This document shows, one piece after another, positions 48,720-56,386 of a stretch of 64,000 nucleotides of DNA. Position 1 is the stretch's first letter. The number at the start of each line of letters is the position of its first letter. Position numbers and translations under genes: made by a program. Origin of the DNA: Lysobacter sp. GX 14042 (GTDB lineage Bacteria; Pseudomonadota; Gammaproteobacteria; Xanthomonadales; Xanthomonadaceae); NCBI RefSeq assembly GCF_021390425.1, contig NZ_JAJUWY010000006.1, positions 124,001 through 188,000 on the forward strand, given 5' to 3'. Under the pieces are notes generated by a model. It saw only the letters and a program-made list of their open reading frames with translations, ran no database searches and was not told the origin of the DNA.

Positions 48720-49972
48720 GCCGCCGTTCCGGAAGCGCCGACCTGCCGCTGCACGGCGGCCGCGTGCCGCAGTGGCTCGCCACCCGCATGACCCGGCTGG
48801 GTACGGTGATCACCCAGGCGATCGTGCACGAGTACGGCCGCGACGAGCTGCTGCGCCGCCTGGCCCATCCGTTCTGGTTCCAGTCCTTCGGTGCGGTGAT
48901 GGGGATGGACTGGCATTCCTCGGGCATCACCACCAGCGTGATCGGCGCGCTCAAGCGCGGCCTGCAGCCGCTGTCGGGCGAACTGGGCATCCACGTGTGC
49001 GGTGGACGCGGCCGGCATTCGCGCGCCACCCCGGGCGAGCTGCTGGCGATCGGCGAGCGGGTGGGGATCGACGGCGCGGCGTTGGCCGCGGCCAGCCGGA
49101 TGGTCGCCAAGGTCGACAGTGCCGCGGTGCAGGACGGCTTCGACCTGTACCTGCACGGCTTCATCGTCACCGACGACGGCCACTGGGTGGTGGTGCAGCA
49201 GGGCATGGACAGCGAGCGGCGCCAGGCACGCCGCTATCACTGGCTGTCGGAAGGGCTGGAAAGCTTCCTTGACGATCCACATGCGGCGGTCGACGGACCC
49301 GGGCGGGGCAGCATCATCAATCTGGCCGACCGGCGGGCACGGGCCTCGCGCACGGCGCAGGTGGCGCTGCTGCATGAGCTCGGACCCGACCGCATCGCCC
49401 GGGAGCTCGGGCTCATCGATCGCGGCAACGCGGTGCCGGCGGCCCCGCCGGCGCCCGGCGCACAGATGGAGCTGATGCCGCACCTGTCGATGCCCGACCG
49501 CCATGAGGTCAAGGCAAGCGACATCGTCACCCGGCGCCTGCACGGGAACCTGGCCGCGGCGGCGGAGAACGGGCCGAAGGACTTCAGCGGCCTGCTGCAG
49601 GTGCCCGGGGTGGGCGCACGGACGGTCCGTGCCCTGGCCCTGGTGGCCGAGGTGCTGCACGGCGCCCCCTGCCGCTTCACCGATCCGGCGCGGTTCTCGC
49701 TGGCGCACGGGGGCAAGGACCGCCACCCGTTCCCGGTGCCGTTGAAGGTGATGGACCACACCATCGGCGTGCTCAAGGGCGCGGTGGAGGGCGCGAAGCT
49801 CGGCCGCGACGAGCAGCTGGCGGCGATCCGCCGGCTCGACGAACAGGCCCGGCGGCTGGAACGGGTAGCAACCGGCCCGTCGGTCGACGAGCTGATCGCC
49901 CGCGAGCGGGCACGCTCGCATGCCTACGGCGGGCGCAGCATCTTCGGCGTGGAGCCCCCGCCCGCCGTGTGA
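48716..49972 (+). CDS. DUF763 family protein
   Basis: 418 residues; ATG 48716 overlaps the HDOD stop. DUF763 signatures are ADLPLHGGRVPQWLATRMTRLG, GMDWHSSGITTSVIGALKRGL, GRGRHSRATPGEL and HGFIVTDDGHWVVVQQGMDSERRQARRYHWLSE. Later, FSGLLQVPGVGARTVRALALVAEVLHG is a helix-hairpin-helix motif of the DNA-binding type. DUF763 is commoner in archaea and thermophiles. Its function is unknown; the HhH hints at nucleic acid binding. Confidence 0.9.
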   Translation: MSRRSGSADLPLHGGRVPQWLATRMTRLGTVITQAIVHEYGRDELLRRLAHPFWFQSFGAVMGMDWHSSGITTSVIGALKRGLQPLSGELGIHVCGGRGRHSRATPGELLAIGERVGIDGAALAAASRMVAKVDSAAVQDGFDLYLHGFIVTDDGHWVVVQQGMDSERRQARRYHWLSEGLESFLDDPHAAVDGPGRGSIINLADRRARASRTAQVALLHELGPDRIARELGLIDRGNAVPAAPPAPGAQMELMPHLSMPDRHEVKASDIVTRRLHGNLAAAAENGPKDFSGLLQVPGVGARTVRALALVAEVLHGAPCRFTDPARFSLAHGGKDRHPFPVPLKVMDHTIGVLKGAVEGAKLGRDEQLAAIRRLDEQARRLERVATGPSVDELIARERARSHAYGGRSIFGVEPPPAV

Positions 49973-49991
49973 TGAGCGCTGCGGCGGGCCG

Positions 49992-50282
49992 TCAGTCGAC
50001 AGCCTTCGGCGTGCCGGCCTCCGGGTCCACGGTGCGGTAGCGGCGGTACTCGTCGTCGTGCACGTGGTCGAGTGCCTCGCAGACCTCGGGCGACAGCGCC
50101 TGCAGGTCCAGCACCACCTTTTTCTCGTGCACGGCGCGCACCGCGGTGCGGGGAATGGTGAAGTCGCCGCCGTTCTGGATGTTGATCACCAGCTCGTTGT
50201 CGCGCACCTCGCGCACGGCGGCCACGCCCATCTCGCCGTCCGCCACGAAGACCATGTAGCCGGGTTCGATCCGTTCGTCCAT
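49992..50282 (-). CDS. small PRC-barrel-like protein
   Basis: 96 residues starting MDERIEPGYMVFVADGEMGVAAVREVRDNELVINIQNGGDF, behind AGGAGGACTCG. The strand-turn pattern resembles a PRC-barrel or DUF2171-type module, but the match is only by shape. IPRTAVRAVHEKKVVLDL follows, and the C-terminus is acidic (DHVHDDEYRRYRTVDPEAG). The cytoplasmic location is inferred from the absence of a signal sequence. It is convergent with DUF763. Confidence 0.6.
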   Translation of the reverse strand: MDERIEPGYMVFVADGEMGVAAVREVRDNELVINIQNGGDFTIPRTAVRAVHEKKVVLDLQALSPEVCEALDHVHDDEYRRYRTVDPEAGTPKAVD

Positions 50283-50400
50283 CGAGTCCTCCTGTGGAGC
50301 GTGCGTACGCTCCGCGTCGTATGCGTCTGCCTGGCGCACTGTGGCCGCCAAGTAGGCAAGGCAGCGTGACATCCCCGCACCCCCCGCGACCGCGGCTGGA

Positions 50401-50414
50401 TTGACCCACGTCAG
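50401..50414 (+). promoter_or_regulatory. FNR/Dnr-type box upstream of the CCGSC-tailed protein
   Basis: TTGACCCACGTCAG: half-sites TTGAC and GTCAG around 4 bases. It lies 56 bases before the ATG at 50470, the position of an activator site. It differs from the anaerobic consensus TTGAT-N4-ATCAA at the T/C and A/G positions, as many Dnr-type sites do. Confidence 0.45.
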
Positions 50415-50469
50415 TGCCGCCGGCGCGCGCCGGGCGCAACATGGCGGACAGCATCAGGAGGCATCCATC

Positions 50470-50706
50470 ATGGAATTCCACGTGCAACTGCCGGCTGCCG
50501 GGGTCGACATCGACGCCATCGAGGATGGCCTGCTGGACCTCGATCCCGCCGCCGTGGCCGACCTGGGTGCCGGCGGCGTCCTGCGGGTGGCGACCTCGGC
50601 CGACGCGCGGGACATCGCCCGGGTGCTCGCCGGGCATGGACACGCGGTCACGCCGCAAGACGTGGTGCTGCAACCGTCGGTGTGTTGCGGCAGCTGCAGC
50701 GGCTGA
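50470..50706 (+). CDS. 78-residue protein with C-terminal CCGSC motif
   Basis: ATG follows CAGGAGGCATCCATC. The product has an amphipathic body (MEFHVQLPAAGVDIDAIEDGL, then RVATSADARDIARVLAGHGHAVTPQDVVLQ). It ends PSVCCGSCSG, with three cysteines that could bind a metal or be modified. The ferredoxin-like alternation suggests an HMA-like small domain (inference). I know of similar CCGGC/CCGSC-tailed small proteins in Xanthomonadaceae but not their function. A FNR/Dnr-type box precedes it. Confidence 0.6.
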   Translation: MEFHVQLPAAGVDIDAIEDGLLDLDPAAVADLGAGGVLRVATSADARDIARVLAGHGHAVTPQDVVLQPSVCCGSCSG

Positions 50707-50712
50707 GCCTGC

Positions 50713-52266
50713 CTAGAGCTGCGACTCCAGCGGCAGCCAGCCCAGCACCCGGGTGGTGGCCCGCAGCCAGGCCGGGGCGTGCGGCTCCCGGTCCAGCATC
50801 AATGGCGGATCGGCGGTGGCGTCGCGCCAGCGCAGCCCGCCATCGGCGGCAAGTACCACTTCGTAGCTCTGTTCCGGGGCGACCAGACGGTCGTACTCGG
50901 CCTTCACCGCGGCTGCAATGGCGGGATCGTCGAACAGCACCCCCATCTCGGTGTTGAGGTTGGCCGAACGCGGGTCGAGGTTGAAGGAGCCGACGAACCC
51001 GAACCGGCCGTCCACGACGAAGGCCTTGGTATGCAGGCTGGCTCCGCTGCTGCCCAGCAGGCCGGCATTGCCCTGGGCGGGACTGGCGCGCAGTTCGTGC
51101 AGTTGCACACCGCCACGCAGCAATGGCACGCGGTAGCGCATGTAGCCGCTGTGCACCGCCGCGACGTCGTTGGCGGCCAGCGAATTGGTGGCCACGCCGA
51201 CCTGCACCCCGTGTTCGACCAGCGCAAGCAGGCCGGCGGTGCCGGCCTCCCCCGGGACGAAGTAGGGCGATATCAGCCACGCCGAAGCACGTGCATCGGC
51301 CAGCAGCGGCATCAGGCGCGCCAGCAGCCACCGGTCGCGGTCGCCACCGCGTTTGCGCGGCGGGTCGGAGGCGACCAGCAGGCGCCCGGTCCAGAAGGGC
51401 TCGAGCGCGCGGGCGTGGTAGTCGATCATCCCGCGTGAGCCGACGACGCGCCGCAGGTACGGCGATGCGCGCTCCAGGCCGGCTTCGTCCTCCAGGCCAT
51501 TGACCGCCTGCCGGAGCTCCTGCGGGGTCATGCGGTGCAGGGCGGCGATGGGAACCACCGCGTCGCTGTTCCAGAAGCCGTCGAAGATCGTCGACGCCTG
51601 CTCGACCGCGGGCCCGAACAGCAGCAGGTCCAGGTCGCGGAAGTTCACCTCGGCGTCGGCGGCGAAGTACTCCTCGCCGATGTTGCGCCCGCCGACCACC
51701 GCCACCCGGCCATCGGCGATCCAGGCCTTGTTGTGCATGCGGTGGTTGATGCTGAAGACCCGCTGCACCATTTCCACCAGCCGCCAGATGCCCCCGCGGT
51801 TGCGGAACGGGTTGTACAGCCGGATCTCGATGAGCGGGTGGGCGTCCAGCGCCAGCCATTTCGGATCCAGGCCCCGTGCGTTGAGATCGTCCAGCAGCAG
51901 GCGGACCCGGACCCCGCGCTCGGCGGCGGCGTGGACCTCGCGGGCCAGCAGCCGGCCGGTGAAGTCGTCGTTCCAGATGTAGTACTGCAGGTCCAGGCTG
52001 CGTCCTGCGCGTCGGGCAGCCATCGCCCGGGCGGCGAAGGCGTCCAGCCCGTCGGACAGCAGCAGGACGCCGGTACGGCCGGGTTCGCGCGCCAGCAACG
52101 GCGCCAGTTCACGATCGATGGGGGTCTGGTCCGGCACCGGTGGCAGCGCGTGGGCGGGCGCGCCGGTGGCGGGCGGAGTCAGGTGGTCGGCCAGCAGCAG
52201 GCCACTGCCGACCAGCAGCACCGGGACCAGCAGGCCCAGCCACAGCCAGCGCATCGCGCGTGTCAT
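50713..52266 (-). CDS. phospholipase D family protein (cardiolipin synthase-like)
   Basis: 517 residues with an N-terminal membrane helix (about 5-25). Two HKD motifs are seen: HNKAWIADGRVAVVGGRN (about residue 175) and HTKAFVVDGRFGFVGSFN (about 413). Around them are the LDLQYYIWNDDFTGRLLAREV and AWLISPYFVPGEAG blocks typical of cardiolipin synthase C (ClsC) type proteins. It transfers phosphatidyl groups or hydrolyses phospholipids at the inner membrane. It is divergent from the zinc-finger gene across 118 bases. Confidence 0.9.
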   Translation of the reverse strand: MTRAMRWLWLGLLVPVLLVGSGLLLADHLTPPATGAPAHALPPVPDQTPIDRELAPLLAREPGRTGVLLLSDGLDAFAARAMAARRAGRSLDLQYYIWNDDFTGRLLAREVHAAAERGVRVRLLLDDLNARGLDPKWLALDAHPLIEIRLYNPFRNRGGIWRLVEMVQRVFSINHRMHNKAWIADGRVAVVGGRNIGEEYFAADAEVNFRDLDLLLFGPAVEQASTIFDGFWNSDAVVPIAALHRMTPQELRQAVNGLEDEAGLERASPYLRRVVGSRGMIDYHARALEPFWTGRLLVASDPPRKRGGDRDRWLLARLMPLLADARASAWLISPYFVPGEAGTAGLLALVEHGVQVGVATNSLAANDVAAVHSGYMRYRVPLLRGGVQLHELRASPAQGNAGLLGSSGASLHTKAFVVDGRFGFVGSFNLDPRSANLNTEMGVLFDDPAIAAAVKAEYDRLVAPEQSYEVVLAADGGLRWRDATADPPLMLDREPHAPAWLRATTRVLGWLPLESQL

Positions 52267-52384
52267 CCGGTTCCCTCGCCTCCAGCCGCCCCCGGCGGCG
52301 TGCGCAGCCTAGCACCCGCGGGCGATTCAGCGCCGGCGGGGTATCCTGTGCGCCTGTGACGGCACGTGTTCCAGGAGATCCGCC

Positions 52385-52651
52385 ATGGCGACCGGTTGGG
52401 CCGGTGACGGCGCGGTACAGGACCAGATCGACGCGACGGTGTCGGACGCGATCAAGCGCGCCCGAAGCCGGTTGGGGCAGGGCCCGGGACTGGCCCGGTG
52501 CGAGGAATGCGATACGGAGATTCCCAGGGCCAGACGCGATGCCGTGCCGGGGGTGCGCCTGTGCATCGCCTGCCAGGAGGCCGCCGACCGCGAGGCCGCC
52601 GCCGGCGGTGGCTACAACCGCCGCGGCAGCAAGGACAGCCAGCTGCGCTAG
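52385..52651 (+). CDS. DksA/TraR-type zinc finger protein
   Basis: 88 residues. The C-terminal C4 zinc finger ARCEECDTEIPRARRDAVPG and RLCIACQEA supply four cysteines (about residues 39-66) in the DksA/TraR spacing. The N-terminal helix (DQIDATVSDAIKRARSRLG) is short compared with DksA. YbiI-like proteins of this kind may bind RNA polymerase secondary channel, but are unassigned. Its 3' end overlaps the MscS gene by 4 bases, convergent. Confidence 0.85.
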   Translation: MATGWAGDGAVQDQIDATVSDAIKRARSRLGQGPGLARCEECDTEIPRARRDAVPGVRLCIACQEAADREAAAGGGYNRRGSKDSQLR

Positions 52652-53271
52652 GCCTCGGGCAGCTCGAGCAGTGCGGGCTTCGCCGGCTCCGGCGTGTCCA
52701 GGTTCGGTGCCGGGCGTGGCGGCGGCATTCCGTGCCAGCGCCGCACGGTGCGCTGGAAGAACAGGTTGTTGGGGACCTGCAGGGTGGTGCCTTCGCTTTC
52801 CCCGCCGGTCTCCTGGAGGATGGTGTAGACCAGCCGGATGTCGACGATGCGCCCGCGCAGGCCCGGCTTTTCGCCGTTCTCCAGCAACTCGACGTAGTCG
52901 TAGAGGCGGAAGGGACGGGTGGTCAGGATCAGGACCGTGCAGAAGATGTTGGACAGCACGCTCCAGGCGGCGAAGAACGCCACCGCGCCGACCGCCGCGA
53001 AGCCGGTGAAGGCGGTCCACAGCACCGTCGCCGAAACGCCGAGCCGCTCCAGGACCAGCAGGAACGCCGCCCCGTAGATGACGAAGCGCAGGAGCCGCCG
53101 CCCTCCGATCGCCAGCTGTGGCGGCAGTTCGTAGCGCACCGCGCTTTCGCGGATGAGCCGTGACGAGACGCGCGCCAGGGCCCAGGCCACCACCAGGATC
53201 AGCAGCACCTGCGCGACCGGTATGGCGACGTCGATCCAGGCGTGCATCCAGGCTGGAAGGTTTTCTCTCAT
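52648..53271 (-). CDS. small mechanosensitive channel (MscS family)
   Basis: 207 residues. Two or three membrane helices at the N-terminus (AWIDVAIPVAQVLLILVVAWAL and later LLRFVIYGAAFLLVLERLG) lead into the MscS core LWTAFTGFAAVGAVAFFAAWSVLSNIF, the pore-lining TM3. The beta domain follows: FRLYDYVELLENGEKPGLRGRIVDIRLVYTILQE, NNLFFQRTVRRW. It is shorter than E. coli MscS (286) because the C-terminal vestibule is missing. It protects against hypo-osmotic shock. Confidence 0.87.
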   Translation of the reverse strand: MRENLPAWMHAWIDVAIPVAQVLLILVVAWALARVSSRLIRESAVRYELPPQLAIGGRRLLRFVIYGAAFLLVLERLGVSATVLWTAFTGFAAVGAVAFFAAWSVLSNIFCTVLILTTRPFRLYDYVELLENGEKPGLRGRIVDIRLVYTILQETGGESEGTTLQVPNNLFFQRTVRRWHGMPPPRPAPNLDTPEPAKPALLELPEA

Positions 53272-53303
53272 GTGGTGCGGACGAGTGGGGGCAGGCCGCC
53301 AGT

Positions 53304-54254
53304 CTAGCCGCGTGTCCGCTCCAGGCGCTGGATCCGCCTGCGCCAGGTCCCGGGGGTCTGCGGCTTGACGAACAGGGCGACGATCTCCGGGTGGCGCTCG
53401 CGCACCGCCGCCTCGATGCGGTTCACGCAGGCCTCGATCCGGGGCGTATCGAGGGCGTCCTCGAATTCGGCGCTGAGCGCGGCGACGATCGTTTCCGGCC
53501 CGACCTGCTGGGTGATCACGCCGTTCGCGTTGCGCAGGTCGGGATCGGCGCCGGCCACCTCCATGATGGTCTGGCAGATCCGGGGATCGGCGGCCTCGCC
53601 CAGCAGCAGGCCCTTGGTTTCCCGCGCGAGCAGCATCGCGGCGACCGCCAGTACCAGGCCGATGCCGATCGAGGCCACCCCGTCCAGGCGGGCGTCACCG
53701 GTCAGGTGTGCGGCGGTGACGCCGACCAGGGCGATCAGCAGGCCGATCAGCGCCGCGCTGTCCTCGAACAGCACGGTGAACGTGCTTGCGTCCTTGCTGC
53801 GCCGGAACGCCTCGAACCACCCCAGGCTGCCCTTCGCCTTGCGGAACGCCCTGAGCGCGACCGACCACGAATAGCCTTCGAACAGCAGCGAGGCACCCAG
53901 CACGACGTAGTTCACCACCGGCGAGCGCATCGGTGCCGGGGCCCGGATGTGCGTGATGCCCTCGTAGATCGACACGCCCGCGCCAAGCGCGAACACCAGC
54001 AGGGCCACGATGAAGGCCCAGAAATACAGCTCCCGGCCATAGCCGAACGGATGGCTGGCATCAGCCGGGCGGCCGGCCCTGTGCATGCCGTACAGCATCA
54101 GCAGCTGGTTGCAGGTGTCGACCAGCGAGTGCACGCCCTCGCTGAGCATCGCCGAGCTGCCGGTGATGCCCGCGGCGATGAACTTCACCACCGCGATTGC
54201 GGCATTGCCGAGCAATGCCGCGATGACGACCTTCCTGCTTTCCCGCTGCGCCAT
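53304..54254 (-). CDS. cation diffusion facilitator (CDF) family transporter
   Basis: 316 residues. Six membrane helices with the metal-site pattern SEGVHSLVDTCNQLL in TM2 (the HxxxD pair) and DSAALIGLLIALVGV in TM5. VGASLLFEGYSW-like TM4 and an ASHPFGYGRELYFW loop are also present. The C-terminal cytoplasmic domain is short and lacks a His-rich loop. It exports Zn, Fe or Co by proton antiport. It is divergent from the lipoprotein gene across 142 bases. Confidence 0.88.
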   Translation of the reverse strand: MAQRESRKVVIAALLGNAAIAVVKFIAAGITGSSAMLSEGVHSLVDTCNQLLMLYGMHRAGRPADASHPFGYGRELYFWAFIVALLVFALGAGVSIYEGITHIRAPAPMRSPVVNYVVLGASLLFEGYSWSVALRAFRKAKGSLGWFEAFRRSKDASTFTVLFEDSAALIGLLIALVGVTAAHLTGDARLDGVASIGIGLVLAVAAMLLARETKGLLLGEAADPRICQTIMEVAGADPDLRNANGVITQQVGPETIVAALSAEFEDALDTPRIEACVNRIEAAVRERHPEIVALFVKPQTPGTWRRRIQRLERTRG

Positions 54255-54396
54255 GTGGGCTGGTTATCCGGGTGGGCGTGGGCGCGATGCTCCGGATGCG
54301 ACCATGAAGCAGGCGTGGAGGGGCTTGCCGCCGCTTTGACGTGCGCGGGAGGACGATCCGCTCATCGCGCCACCGGCGCCTCCCTGGAGCGGCAAT

Positions 54397-55020
54397 ATGC
54401 GAAACACCACGACCCTGTTGTGCGCGGCGCTTGCGGCCGTGTCCCTGAGCGCCTGCGGACCGGGTGCGGACGACGGCGGCGCGGCGGGCACCGACACCAG
54501 CCGCCAGCCCGACGGCGTCAATGCCGCCGGCGATGGCCAGCGGCTGGGTGCCGGGGCGGAGGGCCGCCGGCCCGATCCGGATCCTGGCAGCACGGTGGAC
54601 GCGATCGCCGGCAACGAAACCGGCAATGCGCAGCGTCCGGCGGCCATGGGCGATGCGCCGCTGGCGGTGGCCGAAGAGGGCGCGGGGGGGCCGTACCTGA
54701 CCAACAGCGCGGGCTCGGCGCTCTACTACGTCGAAGGCGACACCGACGGCAGTGCCTGTACCGGTGACTGCACCCGTGCCTGGCCTCCGTTCCTGGCCGG
54801 CGACACCATGCCCGGTGCCAGCGCCGGGCTCCAGGCCGGCATGATCGGTACGGTCACCCGGCCCGACGGCCAGCGCCAGATCGCCTACGACGGGCACCCC
54901 CTTTACCGCTATGCGGCGGATACCGGCGCCGGCGGGACCGCCGGCGTCGAGGTGCAGGACCAGTGGGGCCATTGGCACCTGATCGGGCCGGACGGCCAGC
55001 CGGTCGGGCAGGCTCAGTAG
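54397..55020 (+). CDS. lipoprotein with COG4315-type secreted repeat
   Basis: 207 residues. Lipobox LSAC is near residue 20, then a Gly/Asp/Pro-rich linker to about residue 95. The domain begins GGPYLTNSAGSALYYVEGDTDGSACTGDCTRAWPPFLAGD and continues with TRPDGQRQIAYDGHPLYRYAADTGAG. This is the PF03640 repeat (COG4315), a periplasmic or outer-membrane module of unknown function with a conserved CxxxC pair. The last 7 bases overlap the converging HPF-like gene. Confidence 0.85.
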   Translation: MRNTTTLLCAALAAVSLSACGPGADDGGAAGTDTSRQPDGVNAAGDGQRLGAGAEGRRPDPDPGSTVDAIAGNETGNAQRPAAMGDAPLAVAEEGAGGPYLTNSAGSALYYVEGDTDGSACTGDCTRAWPPFLAGDTMPGASAGLQAGMIGTVTRPDGQRQIAYDGHPLYRYAADTGAGGTAGVEVQDQWGHWHLIGPDGQPVGQAQ

Positions 55021-55328
55021 CCCCGGCGCCGCTCGGCCAGCTCCTCCAGCTGCTTGCGCAGCTTCTGGCAGGCGCCACGGATGGCGGCCTCCATGGTCTC
55101 GTCCTTGTGGCTCGCCGCCACCGGGTCGGCGCCGCTGGGCCGGGCCTCCAGCGAGCACTGCTTGTCCTGCTCGCCCGGCTTGATCGAGTTGGCGTCCGAG
55201 AGGTAGGCCTCGATGCGGGTCAGGGTCGTGGCGTGGTGTCCCAGGTATTGCTGGATCATCTCCTCCACGCGTGCCTGGAGCGCCTCGTGGCCATCGATGT
55301 GGTTGTCGGTGTTGACGTGGATCTGCAT
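55014..55328 (-). CDS. HPF/RaiA-like ribosome-associated protein
   Basis: 104 residues: MQIHVNTDNHIDGHEALQARVEEMI, TLTRIEAYLSDANSIK, CSLEARPSGADPVAASHKDETMEAAI, ending in a charged helix. This is the sigma-54 modulation/RaiA fold. Such proteins dimerise or inactivate ribosomes in stationary phase. The shorter form without a long C-terminal extension suggests an HPF or YfiA type; the exact role is not fixed by sequence. Confidence 0.82.
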   Translation of the reverse strand: MQIHVNTDNHIDGHEALQARVEEMIQQYLGHHATTLTRIEAYLSDANSIKPGEQDKQCSLEARPSGADPVAASHKDETMEAAIRGACQKLRKQLEELAERRRGY

Positions 55329-55392
55329 GGATTCCCTCGCGTGCGTTGCCGCAGTCGAATCTAGTCGCGGGGGTGTCGGCTGGCCGTGACCG

Positions 55393-56346
55393 TCACGCCT
55401 GCGGGTGCGGCGTTGCGGTGCTCAAGGCCACCCCGGGCTGGTGGTCCGGCTGCGCGGCCAGGCCGCTGGCGCGCAGGGCCGGCATGGCCAGCGCGACCGC
55501 ATCCCGCCCGGCCTGGATCGCATCGGCGGCCAGGTGGAAGTCCATGATCCCCATGTGGCCGATCCGTGGCGCGATGGCGATGTCCGGCGGATCCCCGGCC
55601 ATCCGGCTGCGGGTGATCCGCACCTGCATGATGTCGATGCTGGCGGTCACCACGCTGAGCATCGACGGGGACCAGGCACCGGTGCCGGAGCCGGGGAGCA
55701 GGTGGCCGAGCCACTGCATGAAGTCGCTGCCGCTCCGGGGTTCCGGAGGCTGCAGGGTGCGTCCGAGGATGTCGCTGGCCAGGTCGACCGAGATCACCAC
55801 GTCCGCCTCCATCGCCCGCGCCACCGAGATCGGCACCGGATTGACCAGGCCGCCATCGGCCAGCAGCTGCTCGCCGCGGGCCACCGGCGGCAGCAGGGCG
55901 GGCAGGGCGATTGAAGCGCGCACGGCATCGAGCAGCGGGCCGGAGCGCAGCCAGACCTCGGCACCGGTCTGCAGCACCGTGGCGGTGGCGGCGTACTCGC
56001 GCTCCAGGTCCTCGATCCGGCAGTTCCCGAGCTGGGCGCCGAGGAAAGCCATCAGCTTCTCGCCGCGGATCATCCCGCCGCCCAGGCTGAAGTCCAGCAG
56101 CGAAAACACTTCCCGCCTGGCCAGCGCACCGACCCACTCCTCCAGCCAGTCCAGCCGCCCCGCGGCATAGACCCCGCCCACCAGCGCACCGATGGAGGTG
56201 CCGGCCACCACGTCGGGCCTGATGCCGGCGTCCTCCAGGGCGCGGATCACCCCGATGTGCGCCCAGCCCCGGGCCGCGCCCCCGCCCAGGGCGAGGCCGA
56301 TACGCGGCATGCGCCGGTCGCTCATCGTGTCTGCATCCATGGCCAT
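55393..56346 (-). CDS. patatin-like phospholipase (RssA-like)
   Basis: 317 residues. The start MAMDADTMSDRRMPRIGLALGGG may be internal (MSDRRMP at 56325). GLALGGGAARGWAHIGVIRALEDAG is the oxyanion-hole region and GTSIGALVGG holds the nucleophile Ser (about residue 51). LLADGGLVNPVPI has the catalytic Asp (about residue 166). Members hydrolyse phospholipid acyl chains. It is divergent from the UbiB gene with only 40 bases between starts. Confidence 0.9.
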   Translation of the reverse strand: MAMDADTMSDRRMPRIGLALGGGAARGWAHIGVIRALEDAGIRPDVVAGTSIGALVGGVYAAGRLDWLEEWVGALARREVFSLLDFSLGGGMIRGEKLMAFLGAQLGNCRIEDLEREYAATATVLQTGAEVWLRSGPLLDAVRASIALPALLPPVARGEQLLADGGLVNPVPISVARAMEADVVISVDLASDILGRTLQPPEPRSGSDFMQWLGHLLPGSGTGAWSPSMLSVVTASIDIMQVRITRSRMAGDPPDIAIAPRIGHMGIMDFHLAADAIQAGRDAVALAMPALRASGLAAQPDHQPGVALSTATPHPQA

Positions 56347-56386
56347 GTACCGGTGCTAGGGTACCGGCACACAAGGGAGACCGGCC

